DNA from: JAEUKA01 sp044228505
GTDB taxonomy: Bacteria; Myxococcota_A; Polyangia; Palsa-1104; JAEUJZ01
Assembly (NCBI GenBank): GCA_044228505.1
Contig: JBGAUT010000002.1
Location: 186,001 to 250,000, forward strand
Reading direction: 5' to 3'
DNA: 64,000 nt
Positions within the stretch are counted from its first letter, which is position 1. Each line of letters begins with the position of its first letter. This document shows positions 23,315 through 32,727 of this stretch, piece by piece. The notes below the pieces were generated by a model that saw only the letters and a list, made by a program, of their open reading frames with translations, was not told where the DNA came from and made no database searches. Made by a program: the position numbers and the translations under genes.

Positions 23315-24340
23315 ATGGCTACCGCGCAGGCAAGTGTGCCGACCTCTGCTCGCAATTGGCGCGAGCTTATCCGCCCCAAAATGCTGGAGGTGGATCGCGA
23401 GACTCTGACCCCGACGTATGGCCGCTTTTCATGCGAGCCTCTCGAGCGTGGGTTTGGCACGACCCTTGGCAATGGCCTTCGTCGGGTGCTCCTGTCGTCC
23501 CTTCAAGGTGCGGCAATTTGTGCCGTCAAGATCGAGGGAGCGCTCCACGAGTTCCAAACCCTACCGGACGTTGTTGAGGACGTAACCGACATCGTTCTGA
23601 ACCTGAAAGACGTGCTCATCAAAGTCTACGATCCAAAGCCGCGGACGCTGCGGATCGACAAAGACGGTGAGGGAGAGGTCACGGCTGGGGATATCGTGCG
23701 GAGCGAAGGTGTTGAGATTCTCAACCCGTCTCACCACATCGCTACCGTGTCTCGTGGCGGCAAGCTCCATGCCGAGCTGCTGGTGCAGATGGGTCGCGGC
23801 TATGTTACGGCGGAGCGCAATAAGCAGCCGAACATGCCGATCGGAATGATTCCCATCGACGCGCTCTTTTCACCGATCAAGAAGGTGAACTACGTCGTCA
23901 CCAACGCTCGTGTCGGTCAGCAGACCGACTATGACAAGCTCACCGTAGAAGTGTGGACGGATGGCTCTGTGAAGCCGGAGGATGCGGTTGGCTATGCCGC
24001 GAAGATCCTCAAGGATCAACTGACCATCTTTATCAATTTTGAGGAAACCTACGAACCGCTCGATGAGCCGGTCTCGGAGGAGCAGAGCAAGCTGAACGAG
24101 AACCTCGACAAGTCGGTCGAGGAACTTGAGCTGTCGGTTCGCTCTGCGAACTGTCTGCAGAACGCTAACATTCGCTACATCGGAGAACTGGTGCAGCGAA
24201 GTGAGGCGGAGATGCTGAAGACCAAGAATTTTGGTCGGAAGTCTCTCAAAGAAATCAAAGAAATCCTGGCCGAGATGAACTTGTCGCTGGGAATGAAGCT
24301 CGAAGGCTGGGAACCGCCGTCGAGCCGCAACAAGCTGTAA
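23315..24340 (+). CDS. rpoA: RNA polymerase alpha subunit
   Basis: Alpha subunit, the assembly platform of RNA polymerase. 341 residues. I start it at ATG 23315 because a GGAG ribosome-binding site lies nine bases upstream; an in-frame TTG at 23300 would place that site inside the gene. The N-terminal domain has RGFGTTLGNGLRRVLLSS. The C-terminal domain has LELSVRSANCLQNANI and LGMKLEGWEPP, the UP-element and activator contact region. Confidence 0.97.
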   Translation: MATAQASVPTSARNWRELIRPKMLEVDRETLTPTYGRFSCEPLERGFGTTLGNGLRRVLLSSLQGAAICAVKIEGALHEFQTLPDVVEDVTDIVLNLKDVLIKVYDPKPRTLRIDKDGEGEVTAGDIVRSEGVEILNPSHHIATVSRGGKLHAELLVQMGRGYVTAERNKQPNMPIGMIPIDALFSPIKKVNYVVTNARVGQQTDYDKLTVEVWTDGSVKPEDAVGYAAKILKDQLTIFINFEETYEPLDEPVSEEQSKLNENLDKSVEELELSVRSANCLQNANIRYIGELVQRSEAEMLKTKNFGRKSLKEIKEILAEMNLSLGMKLEGWEPPSSRNKL

Positions 24341-24362
24341 CGAACGCGCAGAGACAAACACA

Positions 24363-24797
24363 ATGCGTCACCAAAAATCTGGCAGAACGTTTGGCCGAAA
24401 GGCCGATCACCGGAAGGCGTTGTGGTCGAACATGGTTTCGTCGCTCATCCAGGCCGAGCGAATCCAGACCACCGACATGAAGGCTAAGGAGTTGCGACGT
24501 TTCGCTGAGCCGGCCATTGCATGGGCTGTCTCGGTTGGCTCCTTGCTGAGCAAGGATCAAGAGAAGCGCACCGCTGAGGAAAAGACCCGCATCGTCCATG
24601 CCATGCGGATGGCACAGCGGATCGTCAAGAACCGAGTGGCGCTTCATAAGCTCTTTGATGAGCTGGGACCACGCTACGCGAGCCGACACGGTGGCTACCT
24701 TCGAATCATCAAGAAGGGCTTCCGTCATGGTGATGCGGCTCCGGTTTCGATCGTCGAGCTGGTTGATCGCCCCGAAGTTGAAGCTCCGGCGAAGTAG
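24363..24797 (+). CDS. rplQ: 50S ribosomal protein L17 (bL17)
   Basis: L17 near the tunnel exit. 144 residues. MRHQKSGRTFGRKADHRKAL and ERIQTTDMKAKELRRFAE are family signatures. The C-terminal RYASRHGGYLRIIKKGFRHGD is intact. Last gene of the ribosomal block, followed by a strong terminator. Confidence 0.97.
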   Translation: MRHQKSGRTFGRKADHRKALWSNMVSSLIQAERIQTTDMKAKELRRFAEPAIAWAVSVGSLLSKDQEKRTAEEKTRIVHAMRMAQRIVKNRVALHKLFDELGPRYASRHGGYLRIIKKGFRHGDAAPVSIVELVDRPEVEAPAK

Positions 24798-24821
24798 TTT
24801 CGTTCCGATTCGACCCTAGCT

Positions 24822-24866
24822 ACCCACGTCTTACGCTTCTTAAAGGGAGCGTGGCGTGGGTTTTTT
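24822..24866 (+). terminator. Intrinsic terminator of the ribosomal block
   Basis: ACCCACG at 24822-24828 pairs perfectly with CGTGGGT at 24855-24861, and an inner ACGCT/AGCGT stem lies at 24833-24837 and 24848-24852. Six T residues (24861-24866) follow at once. It begins 24 bases after the rplQ stop and closes the long plus-strand block. The next gene is on the minus strand. Confidence 0.85.
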
Positions 24867-24936
24867 CGTTGGTCGTTCGGCTTCTGATTTCCCCCGCAAC
24901 ACGAACTTTTCGACGGCGATTCTGGCTGGGCAGCGT

Positions 24937-25731
24937 CTACGGTTGCTCTTCGGGTTCGGTGATTCGCAGGTCATCGCTGGGCTCTTTGGTACGCAGCATC
25001 ACCCGCTGTCGGTGGCGGAGATCGCTCCACCAGACGATCTGTTGCGCCATCGGCCATTGAGTCTTTGGGTCGGCCATCTGACTGAGCTGGGCTGGGTCGT
25101 CGAGCGTGAAGGTTGACTCTTCTCGTCCGTCGGCAATCTTTGTGACGACGAAGACCGCAGTCCCGCCGGGCTGCGTCCTACGATCGTGCCACAGTGCGTA
25201 CTCTTGGTTCGTCGAAAGCGAGACCAACTTGGGCCGCTGTGACGCCGCCAGTTCGAGTTCCTCAAAGGGCGCTGGCAGCGTTGTGACCGTAAGCTGCGGT
25301 TTTGTTTCGATGAGCTGATCGCCCCACAGGTAGCGGTGTCCATCTTGGAGCCAGTGTCCCCGCTCGGAGGTCCTGCCCAAGAGCCCGATTTGCACGAGTT
25401 GCTCGGTATTGGCCCGAACCAGTGTTGCCATGTCTTGATTTGCGTCGAAGCAGATCGCCAGGCGAGGCTGACGGGTTGGTTGCAGATCGCAATGTGCGAA
25501 CTCGAGCGGTGGCCAAGAGAGCCAGCTCGTGGCAGCCAGACGGGTTCGTTTACCGTCGAGCCAGGTCTGAAGCTGCGGCTGTCGCTTGTGCTTCGCTAGG
25601 GTGGCAAAGGTGCTGTGTTCAGCCTGCCACTGATTGCCGCACAGCGCGATGAAGGCGAAAGGCATGCCCAGGATCAATCCGGGGAGTGGTAACCAGGAAT
25701 ACCAAGGCCTGAGGTCATGCTGATCGGACAT
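24937..25731 (-). CDS. Hypothetical membrane-anchored protein
   Basis: 264 residues, function not recognised. I choose ATG 25731 because a GGAGG ribosome-binding site lies five bases before it; a GTG two codons earlier abuts that site. One hydrophobic segment near residues 11-31 (WLPLPGLILGMPFAFIALCG) suggests a single-pass anchor or uncleaved signal. The remainder is Trp- and Gln-rich with alternating hydrophobic and polar stretches, suggestive of a beta-rich periplasmic domain. It is divergent from the amidohydrolase gene and convergent with rplQ. No catalytic motif was identified. Confidence 0.7.
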   Translation of the reverse strand: MSDQHDLRPWYSWLPLPGLILGMPFAFIALCGNQWQAEHSTFATLAKHKRQPQLQTWLDGKRTRLAATSWLSWPPLEFAHCDLQPTRQPRLAICFDANQDMATLVRANTEQLVQIGLLGRTSERGHWLQDGHRYLWGDQLIETKPQLTVTTLPAPFEELELAASQRPKLVSLSTNQEYALWHDRRTQPGGTAVFVVTKIADGREESTFTLDDPAQLSQMADPKTQWPMAQQIVWWSDLRHRQRVMLRTKEPSDDLRITEPEEQP

Positions 25732-25916
25732 GCTCACCTCCGTCCTCGACCTAAGCTTATCAGCGACGGCCTAGTCTTCGCAAAGAGGACTGCCGCAGTG
25801 GACCGAACCATCGGGCTGCTGCTTGCTAGATGTAGCCATAAATACAGAAAACGGTCGAAGGAATCGCCGACACGCGGGAAAATAGCCCGGATCATTCGGC
25901 GGAGGAGACGAATTCA

Positions 25917-27512
25917 ATGGGGGCAGCACGCGTTGTGGGATGTTTTTGGGGACTACTCTGCCTGCTAGGCTGGGGGACGACGGCGGCAGCAGGCACGGGT
26001 GGGCCGGTGTTGGTGAAGGCGGGGCAGTTGCTCGATGTGCGGACTGGGATTCTGCATGCCAAGCAGGCGCTGCTGATTGAAAACGAACGAATCAAGGAGG
26101 TCGGCCCTGAGGCACAGATCCTGGCTCATGCGCCGTCAGGGGCGCAGCTCATTGACCTCGGTGGCTATACGGTGCTGCCCGGTTTCATCGACGCGCACAC
26201 CCACCTGACTTATCGTGTCGACGTCGCCAGCTATGCGTGGCTCGGCGTATCGGCACCACGGGAGGCGCTGCTTGGGGCCCGGCATGCCAAGGCGACGTTG
26301 ATGGCAGGCTTTACCACGGTTCGCAACCTCGGGGCTCGTGGCTACGCTGACGTCGCACTCCGAGACGCGATTCGTGATGGAGATGTGCTCGGGCCACGCA
26401 TGCAAGTGTCAGGACCGGCGATCGGCTCGACGGGCGGGCACATGGACTCGAACCTTTTGCCGTATGCCTTTCGGTACAGCGAAGAGGGCATTGCCGACGG
26501 CCGTGAGGGCGTGATCCGCAAGGTGCGCGAGGTCGTCAAGTATGGCTCAGAGGTAGTGAAGGTCGCAGTCACCGGTGGGTTTCTATCGGTGGGGACCAAC
26601 CCCAACGTCGGCCAATACAGTGACGAAGAGCTGCAAGCGCTGGTCGCAGAATCAAAACGGCTTGGCAAACCTGTGGCGGCGCATGCGCACGGGACCGTTG
26701 GGATCAAGCAAGCGGTGCGGGCCGGCGTCGACTCCATCGAACACGGCACCGAGCTGGACGATGAGTGCATCCAGCTCATGAAGTCGCGGGGGACGTACTT
26801 GGTGCCGACGGTGTTTTTGTGGTCGCATTTCCCCGAAAACGCTCGTCCGCCGGAGGTTCCGCAAGAAAAGGCCGAGAAAGCACGCGAAATGGCCCCTTCA
26901 GCGAAGCGAAACCTGGCAAAAGCGGTGAAAGCGGGCGTAAAGATCGCATTTGGCACCGACTCATCGGTGTACCCGCACGGGATGAATGGGCACGAGTTCG
27001 GCGCGCTGGTCGAGTTGGGGATGTCGCCGCTTGGGTCGATCCAGGCCGCGACGCTGCATGCGGCGGACCTACTGCGCTGGAGCGATCGGGTGGGCGAGCT
27101 CAGGCCAGGTCTTTATGCCGATTTGGTGGCGGTGCCGAGCAATCCGCTGCTGAACGTGCGAATTCTCGAAAACATCCCCTTCGTGATGAAGGGAGGCGAG
27201 GTGGTAAAGGACCAGCGGCCGAGCGCAACCTGCACACCCCACGCCACATCGTCCTTCGCAGCACCGCAAGAGGACGGTACGCTGCGCACGCATGGACCTA
27301 CTGGTGTTTCTTTGCTTCCTGCTGTCCGGCGGCTCTGGGCTACTTTTCGAGGTGCTGTGGACGCGAGAGCTGCAGCTGGTGTTTGGCTCGACGACACTGG
27401 CGATGTCGACGGTGCTATCGGTATTTATGGGCGGCCTGGCGCTGGGCAGCCTGATCGGCGGTCGGCTTGCACCCACAGTGAAGCGGCCCCTTCTTGCGTA
27501 TGCACTGGTTGA
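25917..27512 (+). CDS. Exported amidohydrolase with run-on C-terminus
   Basis: Metal-dependent amidohydrolase of the imidazolonepropionase/prolidase-like group. 531 residues; about 430 are conserved. A signal peptide ends near residue 25 (TTAAAG). Metal-site motifs follow in order: DAHTHL, the bridging-lysine region VVKVAVTGG, AAHAHG, SIEHGTE and the Asp in FGTDSS. The substrate is unknown; family members cleave cyclic amides or dipeptides. GGAGGAG lies nine bases before ATG 25917. The conserved fold should end near VMKGGEVVK (about base 27205). Instead the frame continues for about 100 low-complexity residues, 221 bases into the next gene. A TAA in the +1 frame at 27205-27207 lies exactly at the expected end, so a past frameshift probably created the tail. 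Confidence 0.85.
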   Translation: MGAARVVGCFWGLLCLLGWGTTAAAGTGGPVLVKAGQLLDVRTGILHAKQALLIENERIKEVGPEAQILAHAPSGAQLIDLGGYTVLPGFIDAHTHLTYRVDVASYAWLGVSAPREALLGARHAKATLMAGFTTVRNLGARGYADVALRDAIRDGDVLGPRMQVSGPAIGSTGGHMDSNLLPYAFRYSEEGIADGREGVIRKVREVVKYGSEVVKVAVTGGFLSVGTNPNVGQYSDEELQALVAESKRLGKPVAAHAHGTVGIKQAVRAGVDSIEHGTELDDECIQLMKSRGTYLVPTVFLWSHFPENARPPEVPQEKAEKAREMAPSAKRNLAKAVKAGVKIAFGTDSSVYPHGMNGHEFGALVELGMSPLGSIQAATLHAADLLRWSDRVGELRPGLYADLVAVPSNPLLNVRILENIPFVMKGGEVVKDQRPSATCTPHATSSFAAPQEDGTLRTHGPTGVSLLPAVRRLWATFRGAVDARAAAGVWLDDTGDVDGAIGIYGRPGAGQPDRRSACTHSEAAPSCVCTG

Positions 27513-30471
27513 GGCCGGAGTCGGCCTGTATGCGCTGCTCCTGCCGGTCTTGCTCTCTTACTATCCAGCGCTCAATGGCTTTCTGTGGCGGACGGTGGGA
27601 GACCACTTCGTGCTGCTGTCGATCCTGCGCTTTGTGGCGACCGCGCTGGCGCTGATCGTTCCAACCACACTGATGGGTGCGACGCTGCCTCTGCTATCGC
27701 AGTATGTGGCCAAGCGGCATGCCGGCATTCTGGGGGCGTCGGTTCAGATCGGCACGTTGTTTGCCATGAATACGACCGGCGCGGTGGTGGGTACGTTCGT
27801 GTCGGGATTTTGGCTGCTCCCCCGACTTGGAGTGCATCGGACCAATCTAATCGGAGCAGGGACGAACCTGACGCTGGCGCTGCTGATTGTCGTTGGGAGT
27901 TTTCTGCTCAAGCGCCGCGCTGCTGCCCAGGAACTGATGGGCACGATTTCCTCGGATGACGAGAGCGACGATGGAGAGGACAAGCCTGTCTCGGAGCTGG
28001 CCAGTCCTCTTTCGCTCCGGCGGCTCGCGGTTCTGTCGTACGCAGTCTCGGGCGGGACGGCGATGATCTATCAGGTGCTGTGGACTCGGGCTCTGGCGAT
28101 CATCATTGGCTCATCGGTGTACTCGTTCACGCTGATTCTGCTCGCGTTCCTGATAGGGCTTGCCGGTGGTGCGGCGGTGGTGACACGGCTTTTGCCGAGG
28201 ATCGCGAGGCCCGTGTTGTGGCTCGGGGCGCTGCATGCGCTGACGCTGGTTGCCGTCGGATATTCGTACCTAGTCTTTGATCGTCTACCAGGAATTTTCC
28301 TGCTGATCCTGCGGTCGGGGCAGCTCGGGGTCGATGAGCTGCTCTCGACGCAGTTTGGTCTGTCGGCACTGGCCATCCTACCGGCGACGCTCGCGATGGG
28401 TGGAGTGATGCCGTTGACGATGCGCATTTACACGGGGAGCGTCGACGGAGCAGGGCATGACGTCGGAATTGCCTACGCGCTCAACACGCTGGGCGCGATC
28501 GTCGGCTCGTTTGCGGCTGGGTTTTTGGTGTTACCGGGGCTGGGCCTGCAGCGAGGTCTGCTCGGGAGTGCGCTTTTGACGGCGGGCCTGGCCGCACTAC
28601 TGCTTTTTTTCAGCGAATCGAAACGGCGTGTGACGGTCGAGACGGAGTTGTCACCCGAACCAGCCCTTTACAAAGCGCCGGGTCGACGTTGGGGGCACTG
28701 GGGACTCGCCGTGGCGGTGATGGCAGTGGCAACGCTGTTTGCGGTTTGGTCACCGCGCTGGAACCTGACTCACTTTGCGGCGGGACTGTTTCGGGTGTCG
28801 GTGGCGCGCTCGGTGGTGCGGCTCCACAACCGGCCGTTACCGGATTTGCTGTTTTACAAGGATGGCATCGCGACGACGGTGTCGGTCGAGCGGTGGGGCA
28901 AGACGATCGCGCTCAAGAATAACGGCAAGGTCGACGCCTCGAACTCCGACGATATGGGCACTCAGATCATGGTCGGATTGATGCCGCTTTTGTGGCATCC
29001 GACGGCACTCTCTAAGCCACCACGGGTGGCGGTCGTTGGCTACGGATCAGGGGTGACGATTGGGGCGGTGACTCAGTTTCCGATCGCTCACGCCGATGTC
29101 GTCGAGCTAGAGCCAGCCGTAGTCGAGGCCGGGGATCGCTTCTTCGCCGAAGTCAGCCACCTACCGAGCAAAGATCCACGCGTCCGCGTCATCATTGGCG
29201 ACGGTCGTAACTTCATGACGCAGTCTCGCGAGCGCTACGACGTGATTGTCAGCGAGCCCTCGAATCCGTGGATTACCGGCGTCTCGAACCTGTTTACAAT
29301 CGACTATTGGCAGCTTGCGAAGAGTCGACTCACCGACGATGGAGTGTTCTGTCAGTGGGCCCAGCTTTACGAACTGTCGCCGGTCAACATCAAGACGCTG
29401 CTGCGTAGCTTCGCGAGCGTATTTCCGTATACCTACGTGTTTACGTCGGAATACGGATCGAGCGACATGATCTTGGTGGCGAGTCAGAAGCCGATGCCGC
29501 TCGACTTGAATAGGCTTCGTAAGAACTTCCTATTGCCATCTTTGAAGGCTGAGTTGTCGCGGGCCGGGATCGATCGCGCCGAGGAAGTGCTGGCGGATCT
29601 GCTCCTGACACCTGATGAGCTGGCGGCTTTTTCGGTCGGCGGTCACATCAACACCGATGACAATGCGCGAATCGAATTTGCGGCCCCTCGCGATCTGCTT
29701 GGCTACATGCGTCACGAATCGTCGGTGCCTCGGGTACACAGCAACGACTGGATCTATGGTCAGTTCGAGCGCTATCTGATCGGACAAGGCCTGCCGTTTG
29801 ACTCTCCGCCGTCGTGGCTGCACGACGACGCGAAGGACGGGCGACGGGCGGATGTGTACGCGGCACTCGGGCGGGCGCTGCTGATGCGAGGCAAGCGCAA
29901 TGCGTCGGCGCGCCTGCTCAATCGTTCGCTGGGCATTGGCGGAGGAGTGGCAGCTGATAATCTGGCGCGGCTGCTGACGCTGTTTGCGCCTAGGAACCTC
30001 AGCGAACACGAAGAGCCTCTGAGCCGCGAGTGGGATGGTACGGACGAACATTTTGCCGATGGGCTGGGGACTCCACCGCTGCCGTTGGGGCTTTCGGAAG
30101 CGCAGCAAACGCAGATTCTGCGGCAGTGGAGCGAGGCCAAGCGCAACCTTGGCAAGCGTGAGTACGTGATGGCTTTGCGCGAGCTGCGCGAGTGGCCGAT
30201 GAAGTGGATCGATCAGATGGGGCCCAATGTGAGGCTGCTGCTGGGGTATCTGCTGTATAAGGCCGAGCTGTCGCCCGAAGCGCTCGATCACCTGGCGGAG
30301 CTTTCCGACGACGAAGCGTATATGGAACGGCATCCTGGCGCGTTTTACTACCTGGCAAGGACGCAGATGGTGAGCGGAAAGCCTCGGCAAGCGGTGCGCA
30401 ACATGGAGCTGTACGTCGCCAAACGACGCAATCCATCGACTTCAACCACACTGATCCCGTCGCTGCCGTAA
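27292..30471 (+). CDS. Multi-domain MFS-like / spermidine-synthase-like fusion
   Basis: 1059 residues. The N-terminal half holds two groups of hydrophobic helices (about 1-210 and 245-455), separated by an acidic loop, resembling the membrane part of fused spermidine synthases. A further segment near 470-490 precedes a Rossmann domain. This has a glycine-rich SAM-site motif VVGYGSG near residue 582, an acidic VVELEPAV strand, the GDGRNF motif and SEPSNPW near 655. The C-terminal 200 residues look alpha-helical and TPR-like. Known relatives join a transporter-like region to an aminopropyltransferase fold, but substrate and activity are unproven. The start overlaps the amidohydrolase frame by 221 bases. 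No good ribosome-binding site is visible, suggesting coupling or a weak start. Confidence 0.85.
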   Translation: MDLLVFLCFLLSGGSGLLFEVLWTRELQLVFGSTTLAMSTVLSVFMGGLALGSLIGGRLAPTVKRPLLAYALVEAGVGLYALLLPVLLSYYPALNGFLWRTVGDHFVLLSILRFVATALALIVPTTLMGATLPLLSQYVAKRHAGILGASVQIGTLFAMNTTGAVVGTFVSGFWLLPRLGVHRTNLIGAGTNLTLALLIVVGSFLLKRRAAAQELMGTISSDDESDDGEDKPVSELASPLSLRRLAVLSYAVSGGTAMIYQVLWTRALAIIIGSSVYSFTLILLAFLIGLAGGAAVVTRLLPRIARPVLWLGALHALTLVAVGYSYLVFDRLPGIFLLILRSGQLGVDELLSTQFGLSALAILPATLAMGGVMPLTMRIYTGSVDGAGHDVGIAYALNTLGAIVGSFAAGFLVLPGLGLQRGLLGSALLTAGLAALLLFFSESKRRVTVETELSPEPALYKAPGRRWGHWGLAVAVMAVATLFAVWSPRWNLTHFAAGLFRVSVARSVVRLHNRPLPDLLFYKDGIATTVSVERWGKTIALKNNGKVDASNSDDMGTQIMVGLMPLLWHPTALSKPPRVAVVGYGSGVTIGAVTQFPIAHADVVELEPAVVEAGDRFFAEVSHLPSKDPRVRVIIGDGRNFMTQSRERYDVIVSEPSNPWITGVSNLFTIDYWQLAKSRLTDDGVFCQWAQLYELSPVNIKTLLRSFASVFPYTYVFTSEYGSSDMILVASQKPMPLDLNRLRKNFLLPSLKAELSRAGIDRAEEVLADLLLTPDELAAFSVGGHINTDDNARIEFAAPRDLLGYMRHESSVPRVHSNDWIYGQFERYLIGQGLPFDSPPSWLHDDAKDGRRADVYAALGRALLMRGKRNASARLLNRSLGIGGGVAADNLARLLTLFAPRNLSEHEEPLSREWDGTDEHFADGLGTPPLPLGLSEAQQTQILRQWSEAKRNLGKREYVMALRELREWPMKWIDQMGPNVRLLLGYLLYKAELSPEALDHLAELSDDEAYMERHPGAFYYLARTQMVSGKPRQAVRNMELYVAKRRNPSTSTTLIPSLP

Positions 30472-30636
30472 GATCCTGTGCACTCGCTCAAAAAGGCGCT
30501 ATCGCTCCTCATTTGAGAAGGTAAAATGCGCGCCTCTTTGGCAAGGCTTGGCAGCGGCTGGGTCGTTTGACCTTGTGGCGACGGAGCAACCAACCTTGTC
30601 TACCGACAGCACAGCTTGGTTAGGAGGCTTCTTTCG

Positions 30637-32718
30637 ATGCGCAATTACAGCGAAGCAGAGATTCGGGACGTCGTCGTCATTGGGCATGGTGGTTCGGGAA
30701 AGACTTCGCTGGGAGAGGCCATCTTGTTCGACGCCAAGCTGGTCACCCGGCTCGGTCGCGTCGATGATGAGACCTCGAACCTTGACTCGGAGCCCGAGGA
30801 AAAGAAGCGCAAAGGGACGATCAATCCGCACGTGTCGGCGATCGAGTGGCAAAAGAGCAAGCTCAACCTGATCGACACCTCGGGACAGGGTGACTTTATT
30901 GTCGACACGATGATTGCGCTTGGCGCTGCGGATTGTGCTCTGTGCGTTCTGTCAGCGTCCGATGGCGTGCAGGTCTACACCGAGAAGACCTGGGAAGCTG
31001 CGGACAACCTGCATATGCCGCGCTTTGTGTTCGTGAACAAGATGGACCGTGAGCGGGCGGACTTCGACGGGGTGCTCGATCAGGTGCGGCGTGTACTGTC
31101 ACCGTCGGCGGTGGCATTGCAACTGCCCATCGGATCGGAAGGCGGCTTCGAAGGCGTAGTCGATCTGGTCACGCAGAAGGCTTATCGCTTTTCCGAGGAC
31201 GGGCGCGATGTGGTCGTGGGAGTCGTTCCGGACTCAATGGCCGCGGCCGTCACGGAAGCGCGTAACAAGATCATCGAAGAAGTGGCCGGCTCAGACGATG
31301 AGCTGATGTCGATCTACTTCGATGCGGGCACTCTCACGGATGAGGAACTGCAAGTCGGATTGCAGCGGGCGATTGCGGCGGGCAAGCTGTTCCCGGTGTT
31401 CTGTGGCTCCGCCTCGCAGAATCGAGGTGTACAGCCGCTGCTCGATGCGATGGTTTCGCTGTTGCCAGCCGCTTCGCTGGGTCGCACTCGGACCGGCATC
31501 GGCAAGTCGGGCGGCGAAGTTCGGCGCTCACCGAAGAGCAGCGAACCTCTGTCGGCCTTCGTGTTCAAGGTCATTCCGTCGGATGTTGGCAGGCTGGCGC
31601 TCGTGCGAATCGTCTCGGGCAAGATCACGGCGGATTCTCCGATCTGGAACTCGAGCCACGATAAGGGAGAGCGCGTTGGTCAACTGTATGTCTTTACACC
31701 TGGCAAGCGGACGGGAGTGCCTGAGGCACACGCCGGGGACATCGTTGGATTGGCGAAGCTGAAGCTGACGCGCATCGGTGATACATTCTCCGACGAAAAA
31801 GACCTGGTGAGGTTTGCGCCGCCGCAGATTCCGGCCCCGGTGGTTCGATATTCGCTTCACATCAAGGGCAAGACCGACGAAGCGAAGCTGGCGCAGAAGC
31901 TGCACGACCTCCACGAAGAGGATCTCGCGCTCTCGATTGAGTACGATGCCGCCACCAAGGAAACGCTGATCGGTGGCTGTGGACCGGTGCACATCGAAGC
32001 GACGCTCGACAAACTGCGCCGGGCAGGCGTCGAGGTGGATTTGGCTCCGCCGCGCATTCCCTACCTGGAAACGATTCGCGGTCGTGCCAAGAACGTCGAA
32101 GGCAAGCACAAGAAACAGACTGGCGGCAAAGGTCAGTACGGCGTTTGCTTCCTCGATCTAGAGCCGGCACCACGTGGGGCTGGCCTGATTTTTGAAGACG
32201 CCATCGTCGGAGGTTCGATTCCTCGGCAGTTCATTCCATCGGTGGAAAAGGGCATCAAAGAGCGCATGTCGCGAGGCGGCCTGGCTGGATACCCAATTGC
32301 TGATGTGAAAGTGCGACTCTTCGACGGTAAGTATCACGACGTCGACAGCGATTCGCGCAGCTTCGAAATGGCCGGTAGCAAGGGTTTCCTCACCGCCTTC
32401 AAGCAGTCGCAGCCGGTGTTGCTCGAGCCGTACATGAAGATCGAGGTATCGATTCCCGAGGATTACATGGGGGCGATCATCGGAGATCTCAACAACCGAC
32501 GCGCTCACATCGGCGGCATGGAAGCGCAGGGCAAAAATCAGGTCGTGATGGCCCAGATACCGATGAGCGAGACGCTGGATTATTCGGCGTTTTTGCGTTC
32601 AGCAACGGGTGGGCGGGGCAGCTTCAGCCTTGCGACCTCGCACTACGCAGAGATGCCGCAGCAGCTTGCGGACAAGGTCATCGCGGCCAAGAAGCACGTC
32701 GAAGAAGAAGAGGATTAG
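30637..32718 (+). CDS. Elongation factor G paralogue (EF-G-like)
   Basis: 693 residues with full EF-G domain order (G domain, II, III, IV, V). I start at ATG 30637, nine bases after AGGAGG; an in-frame upstream start at 30616 lacks that. The P-loop is GHGGSGKT at 16-23, not AHIDAGKT. The G2 region reads KRKGTI at 57-62. G3 is DTSGQGDF at 80-87, where standard EF-G has DTPGHVDF, so the catalytic histidine is replaced by Gln. NKMD at 134-137 is normal. These features match the EF-G-like (FusA2) group rather than canonical fusA. It is the only EF-G in the window, and the usual fusA locus is empty. Whether it supports translocation or another ribosome task is unknown. Confidence 0.88.
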   Translation: MRNYSEAEIRDVVVIGHGGSGKTSLGEAILFDAKLVTRLGRVDDETSNLDSEPEEKKRKGTINPHVSAIEWQKSKLNLIDTSGQGDFIVDTMIALGAADCALCVLSASDGVQVYTEKTWEAADNLHMPRFVFVNKMDRERADFDGVLDQVRRVLSPSAVALQLPIGSEGGFEGVVDLVTQKAYRFSEDGRDVVVGVVPDSMAAAVTEARNKIIEEVAGSDDELMSIYFDAGTLTDEELQVGLQRAIAAGKLFPVFCGSASQNRGVQPLLDAMVSLLPAASLGRTRTGIGKSGGEVRRSPKSSEPLSAFVFKVIPSDVGRLALVRIVSGKITADSPIWNSSHDKGERVGQLYVFTPGKRTGVPEAHAGDIVGLAKLKLTRIGDTFSDEKDLVRFAPPQIPAPVVRYSLHIKGKTDEAKLAQKLHDLHEEDLALSIEYDAATKETLIGGCGPVHIEATLDKLRRAGVEVDLAPPRIPYLETIRGRAKNVEGKHKKQTGGKGQYGVCFLDLEPAPRGAGLIFEDAIVGGSIPRQFIPSVEKGIKERMSRGGLAGYPIADVKVRLFDGKYHDVDSDSRSFEMAGSKGFLTAFKQSQPVLLEPYMKIEVSIPEDYMGAIIGDLNNRRAHIGGMEAQGKNQVVMAQIPMSETLDYSAFLRSATGGRGSFSLATSHYAEMPQQLADKVIAAKKHVEEEED

Positions 32719-32727
32719 TAGACGACG

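Noticed and set aside
30487..30517. Terminator between the fusion protein and EF-G paralogue genes (CTCAAA/TTTGAG)
   Set aside because: Six pairs around a 19-base loop with no T-run; too weak to call.
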